Shown piece by piece: positions 1 to 9,610 of a stretch of 64,000 nt of DNA. A program made the translations under genes and the position numbers. How positions within the stretch are numbered: the stretch's first letter is position 1; every line of letters starts with the position of its first letter. Below the pieces are notes generated by a model. The model made no database searches. It was not told the DNA's origin and saw only the letters and a list, made by a program, of their open reading frames with translations. Origin of the DNA: Qipengyuania soli (GTDB taxonomy: Bacteria > Pseudomonadota > Alphaproteobacteria > Sphingomonadales > Sphingomonadaceae); the NCBI RefSeq assembly GCF_015529805.1, contig NZ_CP064654.1, positions 1,178,001 through 1,242,000 of the forward strand. Direction: 5' to 3'.

Positions 1-112
1 GGACGGTGAGAAACAGAAACATCGAAAGGGGTACTCTTCAAGAATTCGGATCAGTCGCGCATCTAGGCGCGCACGAGCGAAACGACAAGGCCGTGCGGCC
101 CTGCCGCCCCGA

Positions 113-874
113 TCAGGCCTCTTCGGCTTCGGAAGCGCCGACGACGATGCCGAGGAAGCTCTCGGCGCTGAGGCTAGCGCCGCCAACGAGTGCCCCGCCG
201 ACTTCCGGCGTCGAAAGAATTTCGCGCGCATTCTCGGGCTTCACCGAACCGCCGTAGAGGATGCGGACCTGTGCGGAGACATCCTCGCCATAGGTATTGT
301 CGAGAAGCGCACGGATGGCTCGGTGCATCGCCTCGATGTCCTGTGCAGTGGCGGTGCGTCCTGTGCCGATCGCCCAGATCGGTTCGTAGGCGATGGTCAG
401 GCGCTCCGCCGGGTCACCGAACGCCGGCAACGCAGACTTGAGCTGGCGCAGAACGAAGTCCTCCGCATCTCCGGCATCTCGGGTTTCCAGCGTTTCGCCG
501 CAGCAAAGGATGACCCGAAGACCCGCTTCCAGGGCTGATTCGATCTTGGCGTTGATGAGCTTGTTAGTCTCGCCGTGGTCCTGGCGACGCTCACTGTGTC
601 CGAGAATTACGAACTTCGCTCCCGCGTCAGCCAGCATGGATGCGGCGATGTCGCCGGTGTGCGCACCTTCTGCTCCGGGATGGCAGTCCTGCGCGCCGAT
701 GCCGATCTGCTCAGCTTCGCGGTGGACCGCATGAATCAGCGTGTAGGGAGGAGCCAGAGCGACCTCGACCTTCATGTAGCGCTGTGCAGCGCGGTCAATG
801 GCGCGCGCTTCCGACAGCATGGCGCGCGTGCCGTTCATTTTCCAATTGCCAACGATGTAGGGCCGTTCGGCCAT
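113..874 (-). CDS. tpiA: Triosephosphate isomerase
   Basis: Interconverts dihydroxyacetone phosphate and glyceraldehyde-3-phosphate in cytosolic glycolysis and gluconeogenesis. The 253 residues match the normal family length. Visible signatures are GNWKMN at the N terminus with the substrate-binding lysine (K12), LGHSERR with the catalytic histidine, YEPIWAIGTG with the catalytic glutamate, and the C-terminal phosphate-binding YGGSVKPEN. The ATG start leaves the first beta strand (YIVGNWKMN) intact. It is divergent from the PpiD-like gene, with about 200 bases between them. The 112 bases after its stop, up to the window edge, hold no feature I can support. Confidence 0.98.
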   Translation of the reverse strand: MAERPYIVGNWKMNGTRAMLSEARAIDRAAQRYMKVEVALAPPYTLIHAVHREAEQIGIGAQDCHPGAEGAHTGDIAASMLADAGAKFVILGHSERRQDHGETNKLINAKIESALEAGLRVILCCGETLETRDAGDAEDFVLRQLKSALPAFGDPAERLTIAYEPIWAIGTGRTATAQDIEAMHRAIRALLDNTYGEDVSAQVRILYGGSVKPENAREILSTPEVGGALVGGASLSAESFLGIVVGASEAEEA

Positions 875-1077
875 TGCGAATTCCTGCGATGAATGGATGT
901 TTGCGGTCCGCTATAGGGGCCAAGGTGTAGGCTTCGCTAGACAAGCTTTGTTTGCGCGTCAAAACCCTTTCGCACCTGTTGCGGGGAGGTCGCAGGGCGG
1001 ATAAAGCGCCCACTCGACGAAGGGCCGCTCGCACATGGGAAGCCCGCCAATCAAGCTTACGGGATCGCCCGCAGACC

Positions 1078-3015
1078 ATGCTCCAGTTCTTCCGCAACAT
1101 GTTCAAGACCAAGCTGGGCCTCGCGCTCGCATTGGTTTTCCTTGGCCTCATCGCATTGGCCTTTGCCAGTGCCGACGTGTCCAGCACCGGGACCTTCGGT
1201 GGTGTGGCTGGCGGCGACCGGGTGGCGGTTGTCGGGGACCAGAAGATCGGCACCAGTGATCTAATCCGCGCTGCGAACAATGGTCTCGACCGGGTGCGCC
1301 AGGATCGCCCGACGATCACGATGCAGACCTTCGTCGCCGAGAAAGGTCTCGAACAGGTCCTGGATGCGCTCATCGACCGGTTTTCGCTCAAAGGCTTTGC
1401 CGAGAAATACGGAATCAGGGCCGGCGCGAACCTGGTGAACAGCGAAATCCGGACGATTCCGGCGTTCCGCGGTCCCGACGGAAATTTCAGCGAGACTGCC
1501 TATCGCCAGGTTCTCGCACAACAGCGCATTACAGACGCGCAGGCGCGTGACGACCTTGGTACTTCGCTTCTCTCGCAACAAGTGTTCATGCCGGCATCGT
1601 TCGGCGCGACGGTCCCGCAAAAGCTGGCCTATCGCTATGCCCAGCTATTCAAGGAGCGCCGCCAAGGGACGATCGCCCTGCTTCCTTCGGCTGCTTATGC
1701 GCCGAAGGGTCCCGTATCGGACAGCACGCTCAAAGCATTCTATGATTCGAACCGAGCGCTCTTCGTGCGCCCAGAGCGGCGCGTTATCCGTTTCGCCACT
1801 TTCGATGCCGCTGCGCTTGGAGATCGGGTCAATCCCACCGACGCGGAAATTGCGGCCCGCTACGAGCGCGACAAGGCGCAGTACGCTGCCAGCGAAACAC
1901 GCAATTTCACCCAGATCATCGTTCCGACAGAAGCAGCGGCAAAGTCGATCCGCCAGCGTGTTGAAGGGGGCGCATCGCTTGAAGCGGTAGCGCGTGAGGC
2001 AGGCCTTCGTGCTGCTCCGGTGACCGAGGTCGACCGCAAGGCATTGGCCGGCCAGGCTTCCGAAGCAGTGGCCAAGGCGTATTTCAGCGCAGCACGGGGA
2101 TCGGTCGCTCAACCGGCTCGCAGCTCCCTCGGCTGGCACGTTGCCCGGATCGATTCGGTCAATTCCAAGCCGGCTCGCACGCTCGCGCAGGTGCGCGGCG
2201 AGATCGAAGATGCCCTCCGCACAGAGAAGCGATCGACGGGCCTCGCCAACCTCGCCATCGAAATCGAAGATCAGATTAGCGACGGGGCAACGCTCAGTGA
2301 AATTGCTGAGGAGCGTGGTCTCGAGCTTACGACAACCCAGCCCGCTCTCGCCGACGGTCGCATCTATCGTTCGCCGAACGAGACGCTACCCGCAATTCTT
2401 GCACCTGCACTTTCGACCGCCTTCCAGATGGAGGAGGAAGAGCCGGAGATTGCACCCTTGGCCGGTGGTCAGGACTATCTCGTTTACGAGGTGAGCGACA
2501 TCACCCCAGCTGCGACTGCGCCCTTCGGGGAAATCAAGGAAGTCGTCGCGCAGAGCTGGCGCCAGGCCGAAGGCATGAAGGCAGCTCAGGCTGCTGCGGA
2601 CAGGATACTCAAAAAGGTGCGGAGCGGCACGACACTTGCTGCGGCCCTCGCGGCCGAAAAGGTCGCACTCCCGAGTCCCGACGCAGTCAATCTGACGCGT
2701 GAACAGCTGGCTGCAGAACGTGAGCGTCGCATCCCTCCTCCGCTGGCCCTCCTCTTCAGCATGGCGGAAGGAACCACGAAGAAGCTCGAAGGCCCCAACA
2801 AGGCTGGCTTCTATGTCGTGAACCTTGCTGATGTGACGATGGACAATCTTGCCAAGGACGATCCCCTGATCGCACAGGCACGAACCCAGATGGGGCCACT
2901 GCTAGGCGACGAGTTCGCCAAGCAGCTGAGCTTCGCCATGCGCGATGAACTGGGCGTCGAGCGCAACCAGTCGGCCATCGACGCCGTTCGCAAGCAGTTG
3001 CTCGGCGAGAATTGA
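1078..3015 (+). CDS. PpiD-like membrane-anchored peptidyl-prolyl isomerase / periplasmic chaperone
   Basis: A SurA/PpiD-type folding factor, expected to be anchored in the inner membrane and to act on proteins leaving the Sec translocon. The ATG at 1078 gives 645 residues beginning MLQFFRNMFKTKLG, then one hydrophobic helix at about residues 13-32, the usual start of sphingomonad PpiD homologs. An upstream in-frame start at 952 would add 42 non-conserved residues and was rejected. After the helix come a SurA_N-like helical domain (about 40-230), a parvulin-like PPIC segment (about 260-380) and a long C-terminal chaperone region. Parvulin active-site residues are not obvious, so catalysis is uncertain, as in many PpiD proteins. 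trpE begins 7 bases downstream, suggesting co-transcription. Confidence 0.87.
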   Translation: MLQFFRNMFKTKLGLALALVFLGLIALAFASADVSSTGTFGGVAGGDRVAVVGDQKIGTSDLIRAANNGLDRVRQDRPTITMQTFVAEKGLEQVLDALIDRFSLKGFAEKYGIRAGANLVNSEIRTIPAFRGPDGNFSETAYRQVLAQQRITDAQARDDLGTSLLSQQVFMPASFGATVPQKLAYRYAQLFKERRQGTIALLPSAAYAPKGPVSDSTLKAFYDSNRALFVRPERRVIRFATFDAAALGDRVNPTDAEIAARYERDKAQYAASETRNFTQIIVPTEAAAKSIRQRVEGGASLEAVAREAGLRAAPVTEVDRKALAGQASEAVAKAYFSAARGSVAQPARSSLGWHVARIDSVNSKPARTLAQVRGEIEDALRTEKRSTGLANLAIEIEDQISDGATLSEIAEERGLELTTTQPALADGRIYRSPNETLPAILAPALSTAFQMEEEEPEIAPLAGGQDYLVYEVSDITPAATAPFGEIKEVVAQSWRQAEGMKAAQAAADRILKKVRSGTTLAAALAAEKVALPSPDAVNLTREQLAAERERRIPPPLALLFSMAEGTTKKLEGPNKAGFYVVNLADVTMDNLAKDDPLIAQARTQMGPLLGDEFAKQLSFAMRDELGVERNQSAIDAVRKQLLGEN

Positions 3016-3022
3016 GGCGCGC

Positions 3023-4522
3023 TTGACCGGTTTGCTCGAAGGCGAAGGGCGGGCACGCGCCGAGCTGGAGGCAGGCCGCGCTGCGCTCGTCTGGCGCAAG
3101 GTCGTGGCCGATACAGAGACCCCTGTCGGTGCAGCCCTAAAGCTGTTCGAGGAGGGACGCGGCGACTTCCTGCTCGAATCCGTCGAGGGCGGCGAGGTGC
3201 GCGGACGCTACAGCCTCATCGGCCTCGATCCCGATCTCGTCTTTCGAGCGACGGGCCAAAACGCCCAGATCAATGCCGCTTGGCGCAGCAATCGCGAGGC
3301 ATTCGAGGCCTGCGACGCGGGCACCCTTGACGCACTCCGAACGCTCGTGCGTGATTGTCGCTGTGACGTGCCAGAAGAGCTGCCCCCTGCCCTCGCCTGC
3401 CTCGTCGGCTACTTCGGGTACGAAACGATCGGGCTTGTAGAGAAGCTACCCAGACCTGCGGATGAAGCGCTCGAGTTGCCCGACATGTTGTTCGTTCGGC
3501 CCACCGTCATCCTCATTTTCGACCGACTGAGCGATGCGCTCTACTGCATTGCACCAGTCTGGCAGGGTGGATCGGTCGAAATCGCAGCGGATCGCATCGA
3601 CGAGGTCCTCCGCAAGCTATCCCGTCCCACGGCGCTCGAACATGTCGACGCCAGCGCGCATCCCGAGCCGGCATTGTCGCCGACAATGCCCGCCGCAGAT
3701 TACGAGGCGATGGTCCTGCGTGCGAAGGAATACATCACTGCGGGCGACATCTTCCAGGTAGTGCTGTCACAGCGCTTCACCTCGCCCTTCGAACTGCCGC
3801 CGATGGCGCTTTATCGCTCGTTGCGCAGGGTGAACCCTTCGCCCTTCCTCTATCTGCTCGACCTGCCCGGCTTCGCAGTCGTCGGTTCAAGTCCTGAAAT
3901 TCTCGTGCGCGTCCGCGACGGCGAAGTGACCATTCGCCCGATTGCAGGAACGAGACCACGTGGCGCTACTGCTGCAGAAGATCGGCTTGCCGAACAATCG
4001 CTTCTGTCCGACCCGAAAGAGCGTGCTGAGCACTTGATGCTCCTCGACCTTGGCCGCAACGACGTCGGCAGGGTCGCCGAATCCGGCAGCGTTACAGTCA
4101 CCGAAAGTTTCACCGTCGAACGTTACAGCCACGTCATGCATATCGTCAGCAACGTCGTCGGTCGTCTGGCAGAAGATCGCGATGCGCTGGACGCGCTCTT
4201 CGCAGGTTTCCCTGCGGGCACTGTTAGCGGTGCCCCCAAGATTCGAGCGTGCGAAATCATCGCGGAGCTCGAGCCCAGCACCCGCGGCCCCTATGCCGGG
4301 GGCGTGGGGTATTTTGCGCCCGATGGTTCCGTCGACAGTTGTATTGTCTTGCGGACCGCAGTGGTGAAAGACGGCGAAATGCATGTGCAGGCAGGTGCAG
4401 GGATCGTCGCCGACAGCGAGCCAGCTTATGAACAGCGCGAATGCGAAGCCAAGGCGGGGGCCCTACTCGCTGCGGCAAGAGAGGCGGTTCGCCTAGCCCA
4501 GGAGCCCGGTTTCGGCCAATGA
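3023..4522 (+). CDS. trpE: Anthranilate synthase component I
   Basis: With TrpG, converts chorismate and glutamine to anthranilate, the first committed step of tryptophan synthesis. The reading frame is open further upstream into ppiD, but the TTG at 3023 lies 7 bases after the ppiD stop, has a GAGG at 3014-3017, and gives 499 residues, the normal TrpE length. The N-terminal domain has the feedback-site region (LLESVEGGEVRGRYSLIG). The chorismate-binding half shows DIFQVVLSQRF, PIAGTRPRG, DLGRNDVGRV, FPAGTVSGAPK and QAGAGIVADS. The stop overlaps the next gene by 4 bases (ATGA). I see no TRAP site or leader peptide; the gene is embedded behind ppiD, so the promoter is probably upstream of ppiD. 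Confidence 0.95.
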   Translation: MTGLLEGEGRARAELEAGRAALVWRKVVADTETPVGAALKLFEEGRGDFLLESVEGGEVRGRYSLIGLDPDLVFRATGQNAQINAAWRSNREAFEACDAGTLDALRTLVRDCRCDVPEELPPALACLVGYFGYETIGLVEKLPRPADEALELPDMLFVRPTVILIFDRLSDALYCIAPVWQGGSVEIAADRIDEVLRKLSRPTALEHVDASAHPEPALSPTMPAADYEAMVLRAKEYITAGDIFQVVLSQRFTSPFELPPMALYRSLRRVNPSPFLYLLDLPGFAVVGSSPEILVRVRDGEVTIRPIAGTRPRGATAAEDRLAEQSLLSDPKERAEHLMLLDLGRNDVGRVAESGSVTVTESFTVERYSHVMHIVSNVVGRLAEDRDALDALFAGFPAGTVSGAPKIRACEIIAELEPSTRGPYAGGVGYFAPDGSVDSCIVLRTAVVKDGEMHVQAGAGIVADSEPAYEQRECEAKAGALLAAAREAVRLAQEPGFGQ

Positions 4523-5349
4523 AGACGACGACTATCGCCATCCTTTCTCTGATGGCCCTGACGGCCTGCGAAGCGCAGCCCGAAGGGAAGCCCGTGGCGC
4601 GGACTCGGATTGACGGCAAGGCCGATGCCGCGACGCCGACACCCACTCCCAGTGTCGCGAGCGCTGTGGAAAGTGCCTGTCGCTCGATCATTTTCGAAGA
4701 TGCTCCCCTGACGCATTGCCTCGCAACGCCTTCGCGCCACACCATCTCGATGGATCTGGGTCCTAGCGGAGAAGCTCCCTATCGCAGCCTGAGCGAGTTT
4801 GCGAAAACGCATTCTCCCGACAAGGTTGCCTTCGCAATGAACGCCGGAATGTTCGACGACGAGGGCAAGCCGATCGGCTATTTCGTCGAGAATTCGGAGC
4901 GTCTGAAGGAGCTCAACACCGCCGACGGCGAAGGCAATTTCCACATGAAGCCGAACGGCGTGTTCTACGGTACCAACGGAGAATGGCACGTCCGTACGAC
5001 CGACGATTTTCTTGCCAACGTCAAGGACCGACCTGTCTTTGGGACACAATCTGGACCCATGCTGGTCGTTGACGGCAAACTCCATCCCGAAATTACCAAT
5101 GACGGCCCATCGCGTCTTGTGCGCAACGCAGTGGGCGTCGACGATCAGGGCCGCGCGCATTTCGTTATTTCCAATGCGCCGGTCTCTTTCGGCAAGATCG
5201 CGCGATTCTATCGTGACGAGCTCAAGGTGAAGAACGCTCTTTACCTCGATGGGACCGTCTCGCAGCTGTGGAACCCGGCGACCGACCGGCTCGATACGGG
5301 CGCCCCTATCGGTCCGATCGTCGTCGTTGAGAGGAAGGACGCGGAATGA
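4519..5349 (+). CDS. DUF2233 / phosphodiester-glycosidase-family lipoprotein
   Basis: A 276-residue predicted lipoprotein. The N terminus MKTTTIAILSLMALTAC is a signal peptide with lipobox LTAC and Cys17 as lipidation site, so it should sit in the periplasm or outer membrane. The mature part resembles the DUF2233/NAGPA family (phosphodiester glycosidase fold): AMNAGMFD, KPNGVFYG, GTQSGPMLV, RNAVGVD and LYLDGTVSQLW are the recognisable blocks. Some family members cleave sugar phosphodiesters; the substrate here is unknown. The ATG overlaps the trpE stop and the stop overlaps the pip start (ATGA both times), so it is translationally coupled inside the trp operon although nothing suggests a role in tryptophan synthesis. 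Confidence 0.85.
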   Translation: MKTTTIAILSLMALTACEAQPEGKPVARTRIDGKADAATPTPTPSVASAVESACRSIIFEDAPLTHCLATPSRHTISMDLGPSGEAPYRSLSEFAKTHSPDKVAFAMNAGMFDDEGKPIGYFVENSERLKELNTADGEGNFHMKPNGVFYGTNGEWHVRTTDDFLANVKDRPVFGTQSGPMLVVDGKLHPEITNDGPSRLVRNAVGVDDQGRAHFVISNAPVSFGKIARFYRDELKVKNALYLDGTVSQLWNPATDRLDTGAPIGPIVVVERKDAE

Positions 5350-6308
5350 CCCAGGAACGCCGCACGCTCTATCCCGAAATCGAGCCTTACGAGACGGGTA
5401 TGCTCGAGGTTGGTGACGGCCACACAATCTACTGGGAAAAGGTCGGTACGCCAGGTGGCAAGCCCGCGGTCTTCCTGCATGGCGGCCCCGGCGCCGGATG
5501 CAGCCCGGGCCAGCGTCGCCAGTTCGACCCGGCGCTGTACGACGTCTTGCTGTTTGACCAGCGTGGCTGTGGCCGCTCGACTCCGTTCGCCTCTCTCGAG
5601 CACAATACAACTTGGCATCTCGTCCGCGACATGGAGAAGCTGCGCGAGATGTGCGGGCATGAACAATGGCTCGTGTTCGGCGGCAGCTGGGGTTCGACGC
5701 TTGCGCTGTCCTATGCCCAGACCCATCCCGACCGGGTGAGCGAACTGGTCCTGCGCGGCATCTTCCTCGGCCGCCAGATCGAACTCGACTGGCTTTGCAC
5801 CTTTGGCGCGAGCGAACTCTATCCCGAGGAATGGGACAATTTCGTCGCCCATGTCGACGAGGACAAGCAGGACGACCTGGTCGAAGCCTATCGCGACCTG
5901 CTCGACGATCCCGATCCCGAAGTGCGCAAGGCCGCCGCTGCGGCGTGGAACCGCTGGGAGGGTGTGACCTGTACGCTCCTGCCGCAGGAAGACACGGTCG
6001 ACCACATGGCCGAAGGCGAGAACGCCGTCGCCACCGCGCGGATCGAGAACCACTATTTCCGCAATGGCTGTTTCCTTGAGGAAGGGCAGTTGCTTGATAA
6101 TGCATGGAAGCTGGCGGACATTCCCGGCGTGATCGTGCAGGGGCGCCACGACTGCTGCACCCCGCCCCGCTCGGCGTGGGATTTGAAGCAGGTGTGGCCC
6201 GAGGTGGAACTGCAATTGGTGCCCGACGGCGGCCACCTTTACACCGAACCTGGTATCACCGACGGGCTTGTGCGTGCGAGCGACAGGTTCGCTGGCAAGC
6301 AGGCGTGA
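5346..6308 (+). CDS. pip: Proline iminopeptidase (alpha/beta hydrolase)
   Basis: Removes N-terminal proline from peptides in the cytosol (peptidase family S33). The 320 residues match the family. HGGPGAGCSP is the oxyanion-hole motif, DQRGCGRSTP follows, GGSWGSTLAL holds the nucleophilic serine, the acid is expected near GRHDCCTPP, and the histidine is in DGGHLY. It has no signal peptide. The start overlaps the preceding lipoprotein stop by 4 bases. trpG begins about 60 bases downstream, so it is the second non-trp gene between trpE and trpG. A link to amino-acid scavenging is possible but is only inference. Confidence 0.93.
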   Translation: MTQERRTLYPEIEPYETGMLEVGDGHTIYWEKVGTPGGKPAVFLHGGPGAGCSPGQRRQFDPALYDVLLFDQRGCGRSTPFASLEHNTTWHLVRDMEKLREMCGHEQWLVFGGSWGSTLALSYAQTHPDRVSELVLRGIFLGRQIELDWLCTFGASELYPEEWDNFVAHVDEDKQDDLVEAYRDLLDDPDPEVRKAAAAAWNRWEGVTCTLLPQEDTVDHMAEGENAVATARIENHYFRNGCFLEEGQLLDNAWKLADIPGVIVQGRHDCCTPPRSAWDLKQVWPEVELQLVPDGGHLYTEPGITDGLVRASDRFAGKQA

Positions 6309-6367
6309 CGTCAGGTCCAGCTTATCTTGCTTGATAGAGCGGCCCCGCGCCGCCATTGACGCCACGA

Positions 6368-6982
6368 ATGACCGACAGCCGCACCATCCTTGTCATAGAC
6401 AACTATGACAGCTTCACCTTCAACCTGGTCCATTACCTCATGGAGCTTGGCGCAGGCGTGGAGGTGGTGCGCAATGACGCCATTTCGGCGGGGCAGGCGA
6501 TTTCCAGCGGGGCAGCGGGCTTCCTGATCTCGCCCGGACCATGCACGCCTAACGAGGCCGGCGTCAGTCTCGACCTCGTGGCGGCATGCGCCGATGCGGG
6601 CAAACCTCTGCTCGGCGTATGCCTCGGGCACCAGTCCATCGGGCAGCACTTTGGCGGCAATGTGGTCCGCGGCGGGCTGATGCATGGCAAGACGTCACCC
6701 GTGACGCATGACGGCAGCGGCGTCTTTGCCGGATTGCCGTCACCCTTCACCGCCACCCGCTATCACTCGCTGGTGGTCGAGGACATTCCCGACGATTTAG
6801 TCGTGAACGCGACAAGCGAGACGCCGGGCCTCGACGGCAGCAGCGTGATGGGATTCCGCCACCGCGAACTGCCGATCCACGGGGTGCAGTTTCATCCCGA
6901 GAGCATCGCCACCGAGCACGGCCATGCCCTGCTCGCGAACTTCCTCGCGCTCTGCGGGATCGAGGCGCGCGAAATCGCATGA
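6368..6982 (+). CDS. trpG: Anthranilate synthase component II (glutamine amidotransferase)
   Basis: Supplies ammonia from glutamine to TrpE. The ATG at 6368 gives 204 residues beginning just before [14 protein letters not shown], the family's usual start; a TTG 12 bases upstream is less likely. The class I amidotransferase triad is visible: Cys in [12 protein letters not shown], His and Glu in QFHPESIAT. The oxyanion region [13 protein letters not shown] is intact. There is no fused TrpD domain. The stop overlaps the trpD start by 4 bases. The sequence alone does not exclude sharing with PabB, as happens when a genome has only one such subunit. Confidence 0.96.
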   Translation: MTDSRTILVIDNYDSFTFNLVHYLMELGAGVEVVRNDAISAGQAISSGAAGFLISPGPCTPNEAGVSLDLVAACADAGKPLLGVCLGHQSIGQHFGGNVVRGGLMHGKTSPVTHDGSGVFAGLPSPFTATRYHSLVVEDIPDDLVVNATSETPGLDGSSVMGFRHRELPIHGVQFHPESIATEHGHALLANFLALCGIEAREIA

Positions 6983-7971
6983 AGCACCTGCCGCTTGCCG
7001 TTCCGCACATGACCGAAAGCGAGGCCGAGGAGGTCTTCGGCTGGATCCTCGACGGCGATGCCAGCGACGAGGAGATTGCTCGCTTCCTCCTCGCCATGAC
7101 CGAGCGCAGCGAGACCGCGGACGAGATTGCCGGTGCGGCGCGGGCCTTGCGCGCGCGTTACATTCCGGTGGCCGGGCCGGACAATGCGATCGACGTCTGC
7201 GGCACCGGCGGCGACGGGCACCACACGCTCAACGTCTCGACCGCAGTTGGCCTGGTGGTTGCGTCCTGCGGCGTACCCGTGGCGCGACATGGAAACCGGG
7301 CGATTTCCTCGCTTTCGGGTGTGGCCGACACGCTCGAAGTACTCGGGCTCGACATGGCGGCAGCAGGGCGGACCGCGGAAAAGACGCTGGCCGAACTCGG
7401 CATCTGCTTCCTCTTCGCACCCAATCACCATCCGGCGATGGTGCGCATCCAGCCTATTCGCAAGCAGTTGGGCCGTCGGACGATCTTCAACCTCATGGGG
7501 CCGCTGTCGAACCCGGTCGGGATCAAGCGTCAGCTGATCGGCATCGCGCGCCCGGGCTACGTCTCGATCTATGGCGATGCGACGGCGCGGCTCGGAACCG
7601 AGCGAACCTTCATCGTCTCGGGCGACGAGGGGCTCGATGAGCTGAGCCTCGCCGGCGGCAACGAGATGGCGGACGTCACCGGGCACGAATTTGCCATGAA
7701 GCGCGTCGATGCGACCATGGCGGGGTTGGATCACGCTCCGCTCGAGGCGATCCGTGGCGGGGATCCGGCACACAATGCGAAGGCACTGGCCGCGCTGCTC
7801 GACGGCGAACAAAGCGCCTATCGCGAGACGGTGAAGTTCAATTCCGCCGCCGCGCTGATGGTCGCCGGGCGTACTGACGACTGGGCCGAGGGTGCTGAGC
7901 TGGCGGCCGAAGCACTGGATTCGGGCGCTACGAAAAGACTCCTATCGCGCTGGATCGAGATGGCCCGATGA
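6979..7971 (+). CDS. trpD: Anthranilate phosphoribosyltransferase
   Basis: Joins anthranilate to PRPP, the second step of tryptophan synthesis. The 330 residues are standard. Recognised motifs are [17 protein letters not shown] (PRPP pyrophosphate loop), [28 protein letters not shown] and [10 protein letters not shown]. The ATG overlaps the trpG stop (ATGA) and the stop overlaps the trpC start (ATGA), so the three genes form a coupled block. Confidence 0.97.
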   Translation: MKHLPLAVPHMTESEAEEVFGWILDGDASDEEIARFLLAMTERSETADEIAGAARALRARYIPVAGPDNAIDVCGTGGDGHHTLNVSTAVGLVVASCGVPVARHGNRAISSLSGVADTLEVLGLDMAAAGRTAEKTLAELGICFLFAPNHHPAMVRIQPIRKQLGRRTIFNLMGPLSNPVGIKRQLIGIARPGYVSIYGDATARLGTERTFIVSGDEGLDELSLAGGNEMADVTGHEFAMKRVDATMAGLDHAPLEAIRGGDPAHNAKALAALLDGEQSAYRETVKFNSAAALMVAGRTDDWAEGAELAAEALDSGATKRLLSRWIEMAR

Positions 7972-8753
7972 ACAAACTGATCGAAATCTGCGCCACCAAG
8001 CGCGAGGAAGTCGCTGTGCGCAAGGCGATGCGTTCACTTGCCGACCTTGCGGCATTGGCCAGCGAGCAATCCGCACCTCGCGGTTTCAGGACATCACTTG
8101 AGAAGGCGCAGGCTGATGGCTTCGGCCTGATTGCAGAAGTGAAGAAAGCTTCGCCATCCAAGGGATTGATCCGGGAAGACTTTCATCCGGCTCAGCACGC
8201 CCGCGACTACGCCGCAGGGGGTGCCGCTTGCCTCTCCGTACTGACCGATGCGCCGTACTTCCAGGGGCACGAGGATTACTTGGTCGAGGCCCGGGCTGCT
8301 TGCGGCCTTCCGGTCCTGCGCAAGGATTTCATGGTCGACCCGTGGCAAGTTGCCGAAGCGCGCGCCATTGGCGCCGACGCGATCCTGATCATCGTGGCTG
8401 CGCTCGAAGATGCGGAGATGCGCGAGATCGAAGCTGCCGCGATCGAACTTGGCATGGACGTGCTTGTCGAGGTTCACGACGAATCCGAAATGGAGCGAGC
8501 GTCAGCGCTCGAATCGCGCCTTATCGGAGTCAATAATCGTGATCTGCGGACGTTCGTCACCGACCTCGCGACTACCGAAAGGCTGGCTCCCCTGGCGCCA
8601 GAGGGCACCTTGCTGGTAGGGGAAAGCGGTATCGCAACGCATGCCGATTGTGTCCGGCTCGCTAGTGCCGGGGTGCGCAGCTTCCTCGTCGGCGAGAGCC
8701 TGATGCGACAGGGCGACGTCGCATCTGCTACGCGCGCACTGCTTTGCGGCTAG
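7968..8753 (+). CDS. trpC: Indole-3-glycerol phosphate synthase
   Basis: Closes the indole ring from 1-(o-carboxyphenylamino)-1-deoxyribulose 5-phosphate. It is a stand-alone TIM barrel of 261 residues with no TrpF fusion. Diagnostic blocks are [13 protein letters not shown] (catalytic lysine), [41 protein letters not shown] and LVGESGIAT. Its ATG overlaps the trpD stop. It ends the trp run; about 140 bases separate it from lexA. Confidence 0.97.
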   Translation: MNKLIEICATKREEVAVRKAMRSLADLAALASEQSAPRGFRTSLEKAQADGFGLIAEVKKASPSKGLIREDFHPAQHARDYAAGGAACLSVLTDAPYFQGHEDYLVEARAACGLPVLRKDFMVDPWQVAEARAIGADAILIIVAALEDAEMREIEAAAIELGMDVLVEVHDESEMERASALESRLIGVNNRDLRTFVTDLATTERLAPLAPEGTLLVGESGIATHADCVRLASAGVRSFLVGESLMRQGDVASATRALLCG

Positions 8754-8766
8754 CGGGACGTACCGC

Positions 8767-8778
8767 GAACACTTGTTC
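8767..8778. promoter_or_regulatory. Possible second LexA-like site (GAAC-N4-GTTC)
   Basis: A short inverted repeat GAAC-ACTT-GTTC lies just after trpC and about 115 bases before the lexA start. This spacing is the form bound by Gram-positive LexA rather than the alphaproteobacterial direct repeat. It may be chance; it is listed because a canonical alphaproteobacterial box lies nearby. Confidence 0.25.
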
Positions 8779-8838
8779 CACACCCGATAGCTCGAAAATG
8801 GCTGAATTGCTTGACTTGGCGATTCGAGTTGCCTAATT

Positions 8839-8867
8839 GTTCCACATTCGTTCACACGGTTGTGAAC
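8839..8867 (+). promoter_or_regulatory. SOS box (GTTC-N7-GTTC) and overlapping palindrome upstream of lexA
   Basis: GTTC at 8839-8842 and GTTC at 8850-8853 are separated by exactly 7 bases, the established LexA operator of alphaproteobacteria. It lies about 40 bases before the lexA start codon, as expected for autoregulation. The second GTTC also begins an inverted repeat, GTTCAC (8850-8855), ACGGTT, GTGAAC (8862-8867), which could let a dimer contact a second half-site. Confidence 0.8.
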
Positions 8868-8891
8868 AGGCGACACGGGAGTTTCGCAGTC

Positions 8892-9581
8892 ATGCTGACC
8901 GCCAAGCAGCACGAGTTGATCCGCTTCATCCAGCAGAAGCTGGAGGAGACGGGAATTTCGCCCAGCTTCGAAGAAATGAAGGAGGCGCTCGACCTCAAGA
9001 GCAAGTCTGGCGTCCACCGCCTGATCTCCGCGCTTGAAGAACGCGGGTTCATCCGGCGCCTGCCCAACCGGGCTCGTGCGCTGGAGGTCGTGAAGCTTCC
9101 GGAAGACGCAGTAACCAGCTCGTCACGCCCGCGGGCTGCAAATGACGCGGTGATCGCTGCTGCCGCACCTCGCGCTCCGGCCCCAGCTCCGGCCAACGAC
9201 ATCATTGACGTCCCGCTCCACGGCCGCATTGCCGCGGGCGCGCCGATCGAGGCCATCGAAGGTCAGTCGAGCATGCCTGTCCCGGCTGCACTGCTCGGTC
9301 CGGGTGAACACTATGCGCTCGAGGTGTCCGGTGACTCGATGATCGAGGCAGGGATTTTCGACGGTGACTTCGCCCTCGTCCGCCGCACGGACAGTGCTCG
9401 TGACGGAGAGATTGTCGTGGCCCTCGTCGACAACGAGGAGGCGACGCTCAAGTACCTGCGGCGTGAGGCGGGTCGTGTCCGCCTCGATCCGGCGAATGGG
9501 GCCTACGAGCCGCAGATTTACGAACCGCATCGGGTCAAGGTTCAGGGCAAACTCGCAGGCCTGCTACGACGCTACCATTGA
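8892..9581 (+). CDS. lexA: LexA repressor
   Basis: Repressor of the SOS regulon and self-cleaving serine protease. The ATG at 8892 gives 229 residues beginning [13 protein letters not shown], the conserved LexA N terminus. An in-frame start at 8811 would place the SOS box inside the coding sequence and was rejected. A winged-helix DNA-binding domain (about 1-65) is followed by an Ala/Pro-rich linker (about 75-105) and the S24 protease domain. The cleavage site is Ala115-Gly116 (IAAGAP), the nucleophile is Ser149 (SGDSM) and the general-base lysine is Lys187 (ATLKYLRR). It converges on comEC, with 29 bases between the two stops. Confidence 0.97.
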   Translation: MLTAKQHELIRFIQQKLEETGISPSFEEMKEALDLKSKSGVHRLISALEERGFIRRLPNRARALEVVKLPEDAVTSSSRPRAANDAVIAAAAPRAPAPAPANDIIDVPLHGRIAAGAPIEAIEGQSSMPVPAALLGPGEHYALEVSGDSMIEAGIFDGDFALVRRTDSARDGEIVVALVDNEEATLKYLRREAGRVRLDPANGAYEPQIYEPHRVKVQGKLAGLLRRYH

Positions 9582-9610
9582 CCGGAGACGACACTGCGCT
9601 CGAAGGAAGC

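Noticed and set aside
1-112. Small open frame at the left edge (from base 6)
   Set aside because: It runs antisense into tpiA and has no conserved features.
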